A DNA stretch of 64,000 bases from Hydrogenophaga crocea (GTDB taxonomy: Bacteria > Pseudomonadota > Gammaproteobacteria > Burkholderiales > Burkholderiaceae_C), in NCBI RefSeq assembly GCF_011388215.1, contig NZ_CP049989.1:558001-622000 (forward strand), in the 5' to 3' direction. The notes under the pieces were generated by a model. It was not told where the DNA came from. It saw only the letters and a list, made by a program, of their open reading frames with translations, and did not search any database. Positions within the stretch are counted from its first letter, which is position 1. Each line of letters begins with the position of its first letter. Position numbers and translations under genes: made by a program. Shown here one piece after another: positions 32,641 to 41,748 of this stretch.

Positions 32641-33663
32641 ATGTCCCTGGAGATTGCGCAGTCGACCCCCACCGCCGCGGCCATCGCCCGCGTGGTGCAG
32701 GCGGGCTACCCCCTGGGCGAAGTGGTGAGCGGCGAGTTCCTGCGCCGCAGCTTCAACCAGGTGTACCGGCTCACCCTGGCCGATGGCCGCCACGTGGTGG
32801 CGCGCCTGTGTGCCGAGCGCCCGCGCGGCGAACCCGCCCTGCGTTTCGAGGCCGACGTGCTGCAGCACCTGCGCGCGCGCGGCTGCCCCGTGGCCGCGAG
32901 CCTGCCCACGGCGAGCGGTGAGGTCGCCCTGAGCGTGGCGTTGCCCGAGGGCGAGCGCGCGCTCATGCTGTTCGAGCACCTGGAAGGCGAGGCCACGTCG
33001 GACCTGCCCGCCAACCTCGAGGCCTTCGGCCGGGGCCTGGCGCGACTGCACGCGGCGGGCGAGGGCATGCAGAGCCCGGCCCCCCACTACACGCTCGATC
33101 TCGACCACCTGCTGCTGCGGCCGTTGCAGCGGCTGCTGCGCGCACCCACGATGACGGCCGAACTGCGGCCGCAGTTCGAGGCCCTGGGCCTGCGCCTGCA
33201 CGGGCGCATCCGCGCACTCGGCGAACTCACGCAGGTGCTGTGCCACGGCGATGCGCACAGCGACAACAACTTCGTGCAGGTGCAAGGCGATGGCGCGCGC
33301 GAGGCCGTGTTCTTCGACTTCGACGAAACCGGACCGGGTTACCTGGCCTACGAACTCGCCGTGTACCCGTGGTGGCTGCATCCGCGCTCGGTCGATGGCC
33401 AGTGGAGCGACAAGGCGCTCGCTCGCTGGAACCACTTCATCGCGGCCTACCAGGCCGTGCGGCCCCTGCGCGACGCCGACCGCGCCGCCCTGCCGCTGTT
33501 CGTGGCCGTGCGCCAGTTCTGGCTGCTGGGCGAGTACGCGGGGCGTGTGCCCGTGTGGGGCTCGCAGGCCATGCCGCTCGACTTCCTGCAGCGGCAGGTG
33601 AAGGTGTTCACGCAGTGGGAGACGCTGGGCCTGGCGCTGCCTAGAATGGCCCAGAACGATTGA
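32641..33663 (+). CDS. APH/SrkA-like phosphotransferase (kinase-fold protein)
   Basis: A 340-residue aminoglycoside-phosphotransferase-fold protein. The catalytic loop is read as LCHGDAHSDNN and the metal-binding Asp as FFDFDETGPGYLAYELA. The N-terminal part (RRSFNQVYRLTLADGRHVVA) holds the ATP-binding strands. It may phosphorylate a small molecule (homoserine, choline or similar) or, as SrkA does, a protein. Substrate is unknown. It is 13 bases from the next gene on the same strand. Confidence 0.82.
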   Translation: MSLEIAQSTPTAAAIARVVQAGYPLGEVVSGEFLRRSFNQVYRLTLADGRHVVARLCAERPRGEPALRFEADVLQHLRARGCPVAASLPTASGEVALSVALPEGERALMLFEHLEGEATSDLPANLEAFGRGLARLHAAGEGMQSPAPHYTLDLDHLLLRPLQRLLRAPTMTAELRPQFEALGLRLHGRIRALGELTQVLCHGDAHSDNNFVQVQGDGAREAVFFDFDETGPGYLAYELAVYPWWLHPRSVDGQWSDKALARWNHFIAAYQAVRPLRDADRAALPLFVAVRQFWLLGEYAGRVPVWGSQAMPLDFLQRQVKVFTQWETLGLALPRMAQND

Positions 33664-33676
33664 GGGAGGAGGGTGC

Positions 33677-34852
33677 ATGAGCGCGAACGCGGGCGAAACG
33701 TCTGCAGCCGATTTGGCGAGTACCGAAGTGTCGCCACCAGAACCCTGGGCACCGGTCCGGCGGTCGCTGCAACAGATGCGCGATGTTCCTTGGGCAGCGC
33801 TCGGCGCCTTGGCCACAGGCTCGGGCGTTGCGCTGTTAACCGTTTACTTCCACGCGATGGGATTCGTCCCTGCGGATATTCCTGCCATCTTGGGCGCCAG
33901 CGTGTTCGTCGCCATGGCGGCTCTGGCGCTATTCGCCTGGGTACTCATGTCCTTGGCTGCGCCGCTGTGGGCACACCAAGCTGGTCAATTGGCTATCACG
34001 CAGGACATGGCGAACGGGCGTGTGGACATTGCGGGCTTTTGGGGGCTGCCATCGCTGCAGGCGCTTGGTGTTGGCTTGTTCTTTCTGTGGCTAGGCGGGC
34101 AGTCAACATTGGAATGCCTTTCGAGCGCGGGCCCCCTCGCAGGTGTGGGCGCCGTCTTGGCCTTTTCTGGCGCGCTGGCTTGGTACTGGTGCGAATCGCA
34201 GGTGCGGGTTGATAGGCGCACGAGACTGAAGCGGCTGCTTAGTGCGGGTGGCGTCTGCCTCGTGAGCGTGCTTCCGGTCTCGGCCCTGTTGATCTTGTTT
34301 TGGCCCGCTAATGGTGCGGGTTGGGGCCACGTCGCAGTTATGGCAGCAGCGTGGGTGATCATGGTCGGCGCAGCAGCCGCTGTGCGCCACGTGCCTGTCT
34401 GGGCCAGTGCGCTGTGCATCACGGCCATTTTCCCGGCGCTTGCGATCTCATTGCCCCTGTTCTTGGGCTCGCCACTGAATTTTCCGAACAAGGTCGCTGA
34501 ACTCGTTGGTTTGAGGACAGCGCGGGCTGTCGAGCTGCGTGTGCCAGCCACTACCTGCCGCCTGATCAAAAGCGCGCACGACGCCCATTTCAGCCCCCAA
34601 ACGCTGCTCTGCGAAGAAGGCGAATGGCACCCGGTTCAAGCCCAGGTGCTGGTTAACCTCGGGCCGCGATGGTTGATCGAACTGCCCCTTGCTTCAGGAC
34701 GCGATCAAGCAGCTGGCACCGGACTTCGGGTCACAGTGCCCGCCGAGGGTATCCAAATCGTGCAGCGGCCCGCATCCTCACCAGCCGCCTCGTGCACGCG
34801 TCGGTGGCGGCTCACTTCCCCCACGAATCCTTCAAGCCCGTCACCCGGTTGA
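33677..34852 (+). CDS. Unknown multi-pass membrane protein, lower GC than neighbours
   Basis: A 391-residue protein with about seven hydrophobic segments (for example ALGALATGSGVALLTVYFHA, LGASVFVAMAALALFAWVLM and AVMAAAWVIMVGAAAA), then a soluble C-terminal part with CRLIKSAHDAHFSPQTLLC. I recognise no family. Its base content is visibly lower than around it (35 G/C in 60 at 33841-33900 against 47 in 60 at 36001-36060 in glnS), which hints at recent acquisition. Its last 41 bases overlap the convergent glnS gene and encode a low-complexity tail, so the 3' end may have been altered. Confidence 0.6.
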   Translation: MSANAGETSAADLASTEVSPPEPWAPVRRSLQQMRDVPWAALGALATGSGVALLTVYFHAMGFVPADIPAILGASVFVAMAALALFAWVLMSLAAPLWAHQAGQLAITQDMANGRVDIAGFWGLPSLQALGVGLFFLWLGGQSTLECLSSAGPLAGVGAVLAFSGALAWYWCESQVRVDRRTRLKRLLSAGGVCLVSVLPVSALLILFWPANGAGWGHVAVMAAAWVIMVGAAAAVRHVPVWASALCITAIFPALAISLPLFLGSPLNFPNKVAELVGLRTARAVELRVPATTCRLIKSAHDAHFSPQTLLCEEGEWHPVQAQVLVNLGPRWLIELPLASGRDQAAGTGLRVTVPAEGIQIVQRPASSPAASCTRRWRLTSPTNPSSPSPG

Positions 34853-36629
34853 ACACCGCCTTGCCGCCCACGCCGTGGTCCACGCGGTCGGCCACGAAGT
34901 AGCCGTGGCGTTCGAACTGGAACTTGTCGTCGGGCCGCGCGTTCGCCAGTGAGGGCTCGACCCAGGCCTGCACCACCTTCAGGCTGTTCGGGTTCAGCGC
35001 GGCCAGAAAGTCCTTGCCGCCCGCGTCGGGGTGCGGATCGCTGAACAGGCGGTCGTAAAGGCGCACTTCGGCGGCCACGCCGTCGGCCACGCCCACCCAG
35101 GTGATCGCGGCCTTGGCCTTCACGCTGTCGGCACCCGGGGTGCCGCTCTTGGTGCCGGCAATGACCTTCGCGTGCACCTCGGTCACGCGGCCGTCGGCGT
35201 CTTTCGCACAGCCCGTGCATTCGATGACGTAGCCGCCCTTGAGCCGCACGATGTTGCCCGGGAACAGGCGCTTGTAGCCCTTGGGTGGCACCTCTTCGAA
35301 GTCCTCGCGCTCGATCCACACCTCGCGGCCGATCTTGAACACGCGCTCGGGCGGCGGCGTCTGGCCCTCGGCGATGGCGCTGTGGGGCAGGGCGGGCTGG
35401 GTGCAGTCTTCGGTGTGGCCGTCGCTGCCGAACACCTCGGCCCAGTTGGTCATCACGAGCTTCACCGGGTCGAGCACGGCCATGGCGCGGTGGGCCTTGT
35501 TCTCCAGGTCTTCGCGCAGGCAGCCTTCGAGCACGCTGTAGTCGATCCAGCTGTCGCTCTTGGTCACGCCGATGCGCTCGGCGAAGAGCTGGATGCTCTC
35601 GGGCGTGTAGCCGCGCCGGCGCAGGCCCACGATGGTGGGCATGCGCGGGTCGTCCCAGCCGCTCACGCGCTGCTCGTTCACCAGTTGCGCGAGCTTGCGC
35701 TTGCTGGTGATCACGTAGGTGAGGTTCAGGCGCGCGAACTCGTACTGCCGCGGCGGCGGGCTCGCGAGCAGGCCGGCTTCGGTGAGGCGCTCGAGCAGCC
35801 AGTCGTAGAAGGGGCGCTGGTCTTCGAATTCCAGCGTGCAGATGCTGTGGGTGATCTGCTCCAGCGCGTCCTCGATCGGGTGCGCGTAGGTGTACATGGG
35901 GTAGATGCACCACCGGTCGCCCGTGTGGTGGTGCGTGGCGCGGCGGATGCGGTAGATGGCCGGGTCGCGCAGGTTGATGTTGGGCGAGGCCATGTCGATC
36001 TTCGCGCGCAGCACGGCCGCGCCGTCGGCGAGCTGGCCGTCGCGCATGGCGCGAAAGCGCGCCAGGTTCTCGGCCGGCGTGCGGTCGCGAAACGGGCTGT
36101 TCTTGCCGGGCGTGGTGAAGTCGCCGCGGTTGGCGCGCATCTCGTCGGCGCTTTGTTCGTCCACGTAGGCGTGGCCGCGCTCGATCAGCGCCTCGGCCGC
36201 GCGGTACATGAAGTCGAAGTAGTCGCTGGCCTGGTAGAGGTGGCGCGTGCCGTTTGCGTCCCACGTGAAGCCGAGCCACTGCACCGCGTCGATGATGCTG
36301 TTGACGAACTCGGTGCTTTCCTTCTCGGGGTTGGTGTCGTCGAAGCGCAGGTGGCAGATGCCGCCGTAGTCGCGCGCCAGCCCGAAGTTCAGGCAGATGC
36401 TCTTGGCGTGGCCCACGTGCAGGTAGCCGTTGGGCTCGGGCGGAAAGCGGGTGCGGATTTTCGCGGGGTCGGGCTGGCCGCCGGCCTGGTGCGCGGCGTC
36501 GCCGGGGCTGCCGGCCCAGCGGCGGCTGGCGTAGGTGCCTCGGTCGAGGTCGTTCTCGATGATCTGGCGCAGGAAGTTGCTGGCCTTGGTGTCGCCTTCG
36601 GTGGGCGCGGGTGCGGCAGGGGAAGTCAT
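34812..36629 (-). CDS. glnS: Glutamine-tRNA ligase
   Basis: A 605-residue class I glutaminyl-tRNA synthetase. The HIGH signature is read in FPPEPNGYLHVGHAKSICLN and the KMSKS-like loop in VITSKRKLAQL; the anticodon-binding domain follows, with DCTQPALPHS and IGREVWIEREDFEE. It charges tRNA(Gln) in the cytoplasm. Length is a little above E. coli (554). The loop has Thr for the Met of the E. coli loop (VMSKRKL). The ATG at 36629 fits the family start. Confidence 0.96.
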   Translation of the reverse strand: MTSPAAPAPTEGDTKASNFLRQIIENDLDRGTYASRRWAGSPGDAAHQAGGQPDPAKIRTRFPPEPNGYLHVGHAKSICLNFGLARDYGGICHLRFDDTNPEKESTEFVNSIIDAVQWLGFTWDANGTRHLYQASDYFDFMYRAAEALIERGHAYVDEQSADEMRANRGDFTTPGKNSPFRDRTPAENLARFRAMRDGQLADGAAVLRAKIDMASPNINLRDPAIYRIRRATHHHTGDRWCIYPMYTYAHPIEDALEQITHSICTLEFEDQRPFYDWLLERLTEAGLLASPPPRQYEFARLNLTYVITSKRKLAQLVNEQRVSGWDDPRMPTIVGLRRRGYTPESIQLFAERIGVTKSDSWIDYSVLEGCLREDLENKAHRAMAVLDPVKLVMTNWAEVFGSDGHTEDCTQPALPHSAIAEGQTPPPERVFKIGREVWIEREDFEEVPPKGYKRLFPGNIVRLKGGYVIECTGCAKDADGRVTEVHAKVIAGTKSGTPGADSVKAKAAITWVGVADGVAAEVRLYDRLFSDPHPDAGGKDFLAALNPNSLKVVQAWVEPSLANARPDDKFQFERHGYFVADRVDHGVGGKAVFNRVTGLKDSWGK

Positions 36630-36703
36630 CCCGGGATTCTAGGGACCGCGGCGGGGCAGGGGCCCGGGCGCTGCGCTATCGTGCGCGGCAGGAGGGACAT
36701 GCC

Positions 36704-37801
36704 ATGAGCGAAGCCGCACCAAGCCACACGCCGGACCGCCAGCACCGCATCACCATCGACCGCGCCCGGCTGCTGGCCGCCGCCGAGGCGGGCGACATCT
36801 CGCCCGCGCAGGCCGAGCGCCTGTGGGCGCGCTGGGCGGGCGACGCGATCGCGCCGCCGCGGTTCAGCTTCGTGCATGTGCTCTATTACTTCGGCGGCCT
36901 GCTGGCCATCGGCGCCATGACGCTGTTCATGACCCTGGGCTGGGAGCTGTTCGGCGCCGCCGGCACCCTGCTGCTTTCGCTGGGCTACGCGGCGGGGGCG
37001 GTGGCGGCGGCGCGCCACCTGCTGCGCCGCGGGCTGCACATTCCCGCGGGCATCCTGGCCACCATTGCGGTCTGCCTGGTGCCGTTGGCGGCCTGGTCGG
37101 TGCAGAGCGGGCTGGGCCTGTGGCCCGAGGGCGGGCCCGAGAGCTACCGCGATTACCACCGCCTGATCGACTGGCGCTGGCTCACGCTGGAGTTCGCCAC
37201 GCTGGCGGCGGCGGTGGTCATGCTGTGGTGGCTGCGCCTGCCGTTCATGGTGATGCCCCTGGCCGTCACGCTCTGGTACCTGAACATGGACGTGGCCCAC
37301 ATGCTGACGCGCCAGTCGGGCTTCGACTGGCAACTCACGCGCGACGTCTCGCTGGTGTTCGGCCTGTTCACCTGCGCGATCGCGGTCTGGGTCGACCTGC
37401 GCTGCCGCCTGGCCAGCGACCCACGCGACCGCCAGGACTTCGCCTTCTGGCTCTACCTGTTCGGCGCCCTCATGGCCTGGGGTGGGCTCAGCCTGCACGA
37501 CAGCGGCAGCGAGCTGGGCAAGCTGCTGTACGCGCTGATCAACGTGGCGCTGGTGTTCCTGGGCGCGGCCATCGGCCGGCGCGTGTTCACCGTGCTCGGG
37601 GCCATCGGCGTGGCGGGCTACCTGGGCTACCTGAGCCACAAGGTGTTCGCCGACAGCCTGCTGTTTCCCTTCGCGCTCTCGCTGCTGGGGCTGGGCATCG
37701 TGGCGCTCGGGGTGTGGTGGCAGCGGCACGAGGCGCGCATCCATGCGCGCCTCGCGGCCGGGCTGCCCGCGGCGCTGCGGCCGCTGGCCGAACCGCGCTG
37801 A
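36704..37801 (+). CDS. DUF2157-like multi-pass membrane protein
   Basis: A 365-residue protein with a soluble N-terminal part (about residues 1-45, RARLLAAAEAGDISPAQAER) and about ten membrane segments. The start, with a regularly spaced helical motif before FVHVLYYFGGLLAIGAMTLF, resembles DUF2157 proteins. Function is unknown. GGAGGG lies upstream of the ATG at 36704. It is divergent from glnS and nearly touches the convergent lipoprotein gene. Confidence 0.7.
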   Translation: MSEAAPSHTPDRQHRITIDRARLLAAAEAGDISPAQAERLWARWAGDAIAPPRFSFVHVLYYFGGLLAIGAMTLFMTLGWELFGAAGTLLLSLGYAAGAVAAARHLLRRGLHIPAGILATIAVCLVPLAAWSVQSGLGLWPEGGPESYRDYHRLIDWRWLTLEFATLAAAVVMLWWLRLPFMVMPLAVTLWYLNMDVAHMLTRQSGFDWQLTRDVSLVFGLFTCAIAVWVDLRCRLASDPRDRQDFAFWLYLFGALMAWGGLSLHDSGSELGKLLYALINVALVFLGAAIGRRVFTVLGAIGVAGYLGYLSHKVFADSLLFPFALSLLGLGIVALGVWWQRHEARIHARLAAGLPAALRPLAEPR

Positions 37802-37804
37802 GGC

Positions 37805-39688
37805 TCAGCGCACGCCGCCCGTGGCGTTGATGCGGTAGACGGCGGTGGTGCCGCTCACCTCGTTGCCCACCACCAGCAGCGGCACGCCGATGGGCGAGCG
37901 CGCGGCCGGGATGAACACCAGGCCCTCGGGACCCAGGTCGCCCGCGGTGGCCAGCACGGTGCCGGGGTCGGCCGTGGTCCAGTCTTCACGCGTGTTGAGG
38001 TAGTCGAGGCGCCGGGGCGCGGTGGGCACGGTGATGTCGTACACCAACACGCCGCCCATGCGCTCCAGGCCGATGAAAGCCAGGGTGCGGCCGTTCACCT
38101 GGCCCACGGCAATGCCTTCGGGCTCGGGGCCCTTGGCGTCGCTGCGGCTGTCCTTGGCGCTGCCTTCGTCGTGGCCCGAGTTGAAGAAGTCGGCGCAGGG
38201 GATGCTGCGTGCGCTGCCGAGCTTGCAGTCGGCGCTGGCGAGGAAGCGCTCGAACTCGGCGCCCGAATCCCACACCAGCTGGCCGTCGGCGTTCCAGATG
38301 CTGAACGAGCGCGCGCCGTAGCTGTAGAGGTGGTCGTACATCAGGCGGTTGCCGGCCGGGTTGGCCGCGCCGGTGGCGTCGAACAGCATGGGCGAGCCGT
38401 CCGGGTTGGTGCGGTAGCCCATGGTCCAGGTGACGTTGAGCCGGCCCAGGTTCTCGTCGTTGCGGCAGGCGCCGGGGTTGCCCGCGATCGCACCGCAGTG
38501 GCCGAAGGTGACGGGGTCGAGCAGCCCGCCCGCGGCCAGCGCATTGAGCTGGGGCGGCAGGTCGTTGCCGGCGCGGCCGGCCCAGCCGCTGCGGTTGACC
38601 AGGTGCTTGACGCGGAACTCCTCGACAAAGCCCTTGCTGGCGTCGCCGGCCCAGTAGGCGGCGTTGTCTTCGCCCCAGGCGCGCGCGTCGCCTTCGTTGG
38701 CCGTGACCAGGTAGGTCTGACCGCCGGCGCTGTAGCTGGCGATCGAGTCGGGCAGGTACAGGCCGCGCACGCCGGGCCAGGTGCGGATATTGATGGTGCC
38801 GCCGTCGGTGTCGGAGGCGTCGAGCTCGTTGCCGGCCACGCCGTGGTCCTTGAAGCCCAGGGGCAGGATGTCGGTGACCGTGGCGCTGGCGATGTCGATC
38901 TTGGCGAAGGCGTTGTTCTCCTGCAGCGTGGCCCAGGCGGTGCGGCCGTCGGCCGAGACGGTGATGTACTCGGGCTCGAGGTCTTGCGCCACGGTGGCGT
39001 TGGGGCCGTAGACGCGCACGCCCGCGGCCTGCAGCGCGGCCTTTTGCGCATTGAAGGCGCTGAAGCCGGCGGTGCGCACCACGGGCGTGGCGGGGGTGCT
39101 CACGTCCACGATGCTGATGCTGCCTTCGGGGTCGATCTGGTAGTCGTCGCTGGGCTCGCCTTCGTTGGCCAGCAACACGGTGCGGCCATCGGGCGTGAAG
39201 GTGATCATGTCGGGCTGCGCGCCCACGGCGGCCGAGCCGAGCAGGGCGAGGTCGGCGGCGCGGAACAGGGCCACGCGGCCGGGGTCGGTCTTCACGGGCG
39301 CCTGGATCGCCACGGCCACCAGGCCGTCGTGCACCGCCACGCTGTTGATCTCGGCGCCCGCGAGCACCGCGGTGGCGTCGATCTCGCCGATCTTGACCGG
39401 GCTGGCGGGCACGCGCAGGTCGAGCACATCGACCTTGCCGGCCTGGGCGTTCACCATGAACAGGCGCTGGCTCGCGGCGTCGTAGGCCGGGATCTCGGCG
39501 GCCGACACGCCGAACAGGCCGGTGCTGTAGCCGCCGATTTTTTCGAGCTGCACGCGCAGCGGGGTGTCGGTGGGCGGGGTTGCGGGCGTGGCTCCACCGC
39601 CGCCACCGCCGCAGGCCGCCAGCACGGCAGCGGCGATCAGGGTGGCGGTCAGCGTGCCGGCGGAGGTCCAGCGGGTTCGGGGCGTCAT
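37805..39688 (-). CDS. Choice-of-anchor I family lipoprotein (beta-propeller)
   Basis: A 627-residue exported protein. The signal ends LIAAAVLAACGGGGGG, a lipobox followed by a Gly-rich tether. The mature part has propeller-like repeats (QPDMITFTPDGRTVLLANEG, EPEYITVSADGRTAWATLQE, EPEGIAVGQVNGRTLAFIG), matching the choice-of-anchor I family, a group related to mesenchyme-specific cell-surface glycoproteins. It is probably held on the outer membrane. Function is unknown; relatives are often calcium-dependent or phytase/phosphatase-like, which is speculation here. The ATG at 39688 begins the signal peptide. Confidence 0.85.
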   Translation of the reverse strand: MTPRTRWTSAGTLTATLIAAAVLAACGGGGGGATPATPPTDTPLRVQLEKIGGYSTGLFGVSAAEIPAYDAASQRLFMVNAQAGKVDVLDLRVPASPVKIGEIDATAVLAGAEINSVAVHDGLVAVAIQAPVKTDPGRVALFRAADLALLGSAAVGAQPDMITFTPDGRTVLLANEGEPSDDYQIDPEGSISIVDVSTPATPVVRTAGFSAFNAQKAALQAAGVRVYGPNATVAQDLEPEYITVSADGRTAWATLQENNAFAKIDIASATVTDILPLGFKDHGVAGNELDASDTDGGTINIRTWPGVRGLYLPDSIASYSAGGQTYLVTANEGDARAWGEDNAAYWAGDASKGFVEEFRVKHLVNRSGWAGRAGNDLPPQLNALAAGGLLDPVTFGHCGAIAGNPGACRNDENLGRLNVTWTMGYRTNPDGSPMLFDATGAANPAGNRLMYDHLYSYGARSFSIWNADGQLVWDSGAEFERFLASADCKLGSARSIPCADFFNSGHDEGSAKDSRSDAKGPEPEGIAVGQVNGRTLAFIGLERMGGVLVYDITVPTAPRRLDYLNTREDWTTADPGTVLATAGDLGPEGLVFIPAARSPIGVPLLVVGNEVSGTTAVYRINATGGVR

Positions 39689-39812
39689 CGGGTCGGGTCC
39701 TTGTGCGGGGAAAAACAGCACAGGGTTGTAAAAAGCCCGCATGACCGCCGTGCGGCTGAACGGTGTCTTTTCGATGACAGGCGGTCACACCGGCGGCCGA
39801 CCGCTACCGCGC

Positions 39813-40427
39813 TCATTGCCCGAAACGGGGCCCATCTTTCAGGAATTCGTCCTCTTCCGCCGTGTTCTGCCGGCCCAGCACCGCGTTGCGGTGCGGGAAG
39901 CGCCCGAAGCGCGCCACGATGTCGCGGTGCAGCACGGCGAACTTCAGGTGGTGGTCGAGCTCGGCGTGCAGCGCCGGTTCGGCGCCCGCGCGCAACTGGT
40001 CGAAGCAGCGCACGCACAGGTCCTGCAGGGCCAGGTCTTCGGCGTGCATGAAGGGCATGTAGAGGAAGACGCGGCCCACGGTGGCCAGGGCGCGGTCGGT
40101 ACCGGCCTCGACCGCCTGGGCCGACAGGGCCTGGGCGCGGCGGTCGCCCTCGAAGGCGCGGGCCTGGCGGCGGAACAGGTTGCGCGGCAGCTGGTCGAGC
40201 AGCAGCACCAGGGCCAGCCGGCCCTCGGGCGTGTCGGCCCAATCGGCCAGACCGCCGGCCAGTGCCTGCGCCACCTCGGCGCCGAAGCGGGCGCGCAGGT
40301 CGTCGTCCTGCTCGGGCGTCGAGCGGAACCACAGCGCCTGGCGCGACGCGCTGGGCCAGTCGCGGGCCAGGCCATCGCCGAACCAGTGGTCGAGCAGGGC
40401 GCGGGCGGGGGCGGGCAGTGGGCTCAT
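39813..40427 (-). CDS. DUF924 family protein
   Basis: A 204-residue helical protein. The family blocks are LLDHWFGDGLARDW, LVLLLDQLPRNLFR, AFEGDRRAQALSAQAVE and RFGRFPHRNAVLGR. DUF924 proteins are soluble, TPR-like and of unknown role. The start at 40427 gives the family N-terminus. It is divergent from the secreted V-P-rich protein. Confidence 0.87.
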   Translation of the reverse strand: MSPLPAPARALLDHWFGDGLARDWPSASRQALWFRSTPEQDDDLRARFGAEVAQALAGGLADWADTPEGRLALVLLLDQLPRNLFRRQARAFEGDRRAQALSAQAVEAGTDRALATVGRVFLYMPFMHAEDLALQDLCVRCFDQLRAGAEPALHAELDHHLKFAVLHRDIVARFGRFPHRNAVLGRQNTAEEDEFLKDGPRFGQ

Positions 40428-40539
40428 GGGCGTGGCGTTTACGTGTTGCAACAGCTTTGACGCGGCGTGCGGAGTGTGGTGCCCCGGATTCTTGTGCAAT
40501 ACCCCCCACGGCACACCGCCGTCCCTCGGAGTCCCCACG

Positions 40540-40923
40540 ATGAACACCCCGTCCTTCACCGCAACGCGCACCTGGGCCAAAGGCCTGGCCATGATCGCCT
40601 TGGCCGCCGGCGGCTGGGCGCTCGCCGGCAGCGCACAGGCGCGCGACGTCTACTGGTCGATCGGCGTCAATTCGCCCGGCGTGGCCGTGGGCGTGTCGAA
40701 CGCGCCGCCGCCGGTGGTTTACAGCTACCCCTCTTACGGCTACCCCGTGTACGAGCCGCGCCCGGTCGTGGTGTACCCGCGCCCGGTGGTGGTTCACCCG
40801 CGCCCCGTGGTCGTGCAGTCGTACCCGGTGTACCCCGCGCCCTACTACGGTTACCGCGACGACCGCCGCTGGCACAAGCACCGCCACGGCCATCGCCACG
40901 GCCACCGCGGCTGGGACGACTGA
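40540..40923 (+). CDS. Secreted Val/Pro/Tyr-rich protein with His-rich tail
   Basis: A 127-residue exported protein with a signal peptide (LAMIALAAGGWALAGSAQA). The mature part contains four tandem PRPVVV-like units (residues about 72-95) and ends in a His/Arg-rich tail WHKHRHGHRHGHRGWDD. This is low-complexity sequence suiting a surface or metal-binding role. I recognise no family by function. A weak GGAG lies upstream. Confidence 0.75.
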   Translation: MNTPSFTATRTWAKGLAMIALAAGGWALAGSAQARDVYWSIGVNSPGVAVGVSNAPPPVVYSYPSYGYPVYEPRPVVVYPRPVVVHPRPVVVQSYPVYPAPYYGYRDDRRWHKHRHGHRHGHRGWDD

Positions 40924-40938
40924 TCCCCCGCCGCCGCT

Positions 40939-41748
40939 TCACATCGCGCGGAAGCGGTCGGCGTAGAGGCGGCTGATGCCGAAGGCCTCCGACAGGCCGC
41001 GCAGCGTCAGCCGCCATTTGCCCGCCTCGTCGCGGGTGACGCGATGGATGGCGTCCGCCCGCACCACGGTGCCGCGGTGGATCTGCCAGAACACCTCCGG
41101 ATCGAGCTGCGGCAGGATTTCCTTGAGCGGCGTGCGGATGAGGTATTCGCGCCCGGCCGTGAGCACGCGCAGGTACTTGTCGGCCGCGTCGAAGGCCAGC
41201 ACCGCGTCGATTGCGATGCGTTCCACCGCCGCCGTGCCGCCCGCGCCCACGCCCACCATGAGGTGGCGCAGCCGCGCCGGTTCGCGCGGCGCGGCGGCTT
41301 GCAGCAGGGCGCGCAGGCCGGCCCACTCGGCGTCGAGCGGCGCCGCCGGGGCAAGGGCCTCACGGGCCCGAAGCGCGGCCTGCACGCGCGCCACGGTGCG
41401 CTGCAGGCGCTCGGCCTGCACCGGCTTGAGCACGTAGTCCAGTGCCTGGGCCTCGAAGGCCTGGATCGCGAAGTGGTCGTGCGCGGTCACGAACACCAGC
41501 ACCGGCAGCGGCTGCTCGGGCGGCCACCCGTCGGCGATGGCGGCCGCGGCGTCCAGCCCGCTCAGCGCGGGCATGCGGATGTCCAAGAACAGCACCTGCG
41601 GCCGCAGCGCGAGCGCCTGTTCGACGGCACTCGCGCCGTCGCCCACGCAGGCCAGCACCTGCAGCCCGGGCCAGGCGCGCGCGAGCTCGGCCTGCAGGGC
41701 CTGGGCCAGCAGCGGCTCGTCTTCGGCGATCAGGGCGGTGGCGTTCAT
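40939..41748 (-). CDS. LytTR-type response regulator
   Basis: A 269-residue regulator. The receiver domain (residues 1-125) has acidic EDE near the start, the phosphoacceptor Asp in VLFLDIRMP (about 57) and Lys in YVLKPV (about 111). The LytTR DNA-binding domain (about 165-269) shows AVERIAIDAVLAFDAADKYL and EVFWQIHRGTVVRADAI. It is expected to act with the sensor kinase whose gene overlaps it by four bases (ATGA). Targets are unknown. Confidence 0.92.
   Translation of the reverse strand: MNATALIAEDEPLLAQALQAELARAWPGLQVLACVGDGASAVEQALALRPQVLFLDIRMPALSGLDAAAAIADGWPPEQPLPVLVFVTAHDHFAIQAFEAQALDYVLKPVQAERLQRTVARVQAALRAREALAPAAPLDAEWAGLRALLQAAAPREPARLRHLMVGVGAGGTAAVERIAIDAVLAFDAADKYLRVLTAGREYLIRTPLKEILPQLDPEVFWQIHRGTVVRADAIHRVTRDEAGKWRLTLRGLSEAFGISRLYADRFRAM

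Noticed and set aside
40780..40830. Tandem repeats in the V-P-rich gene as a CRISPR or satellite array
   Set aside because: The repeats are in-frame coding repeats of a secreted protein, without spacers.
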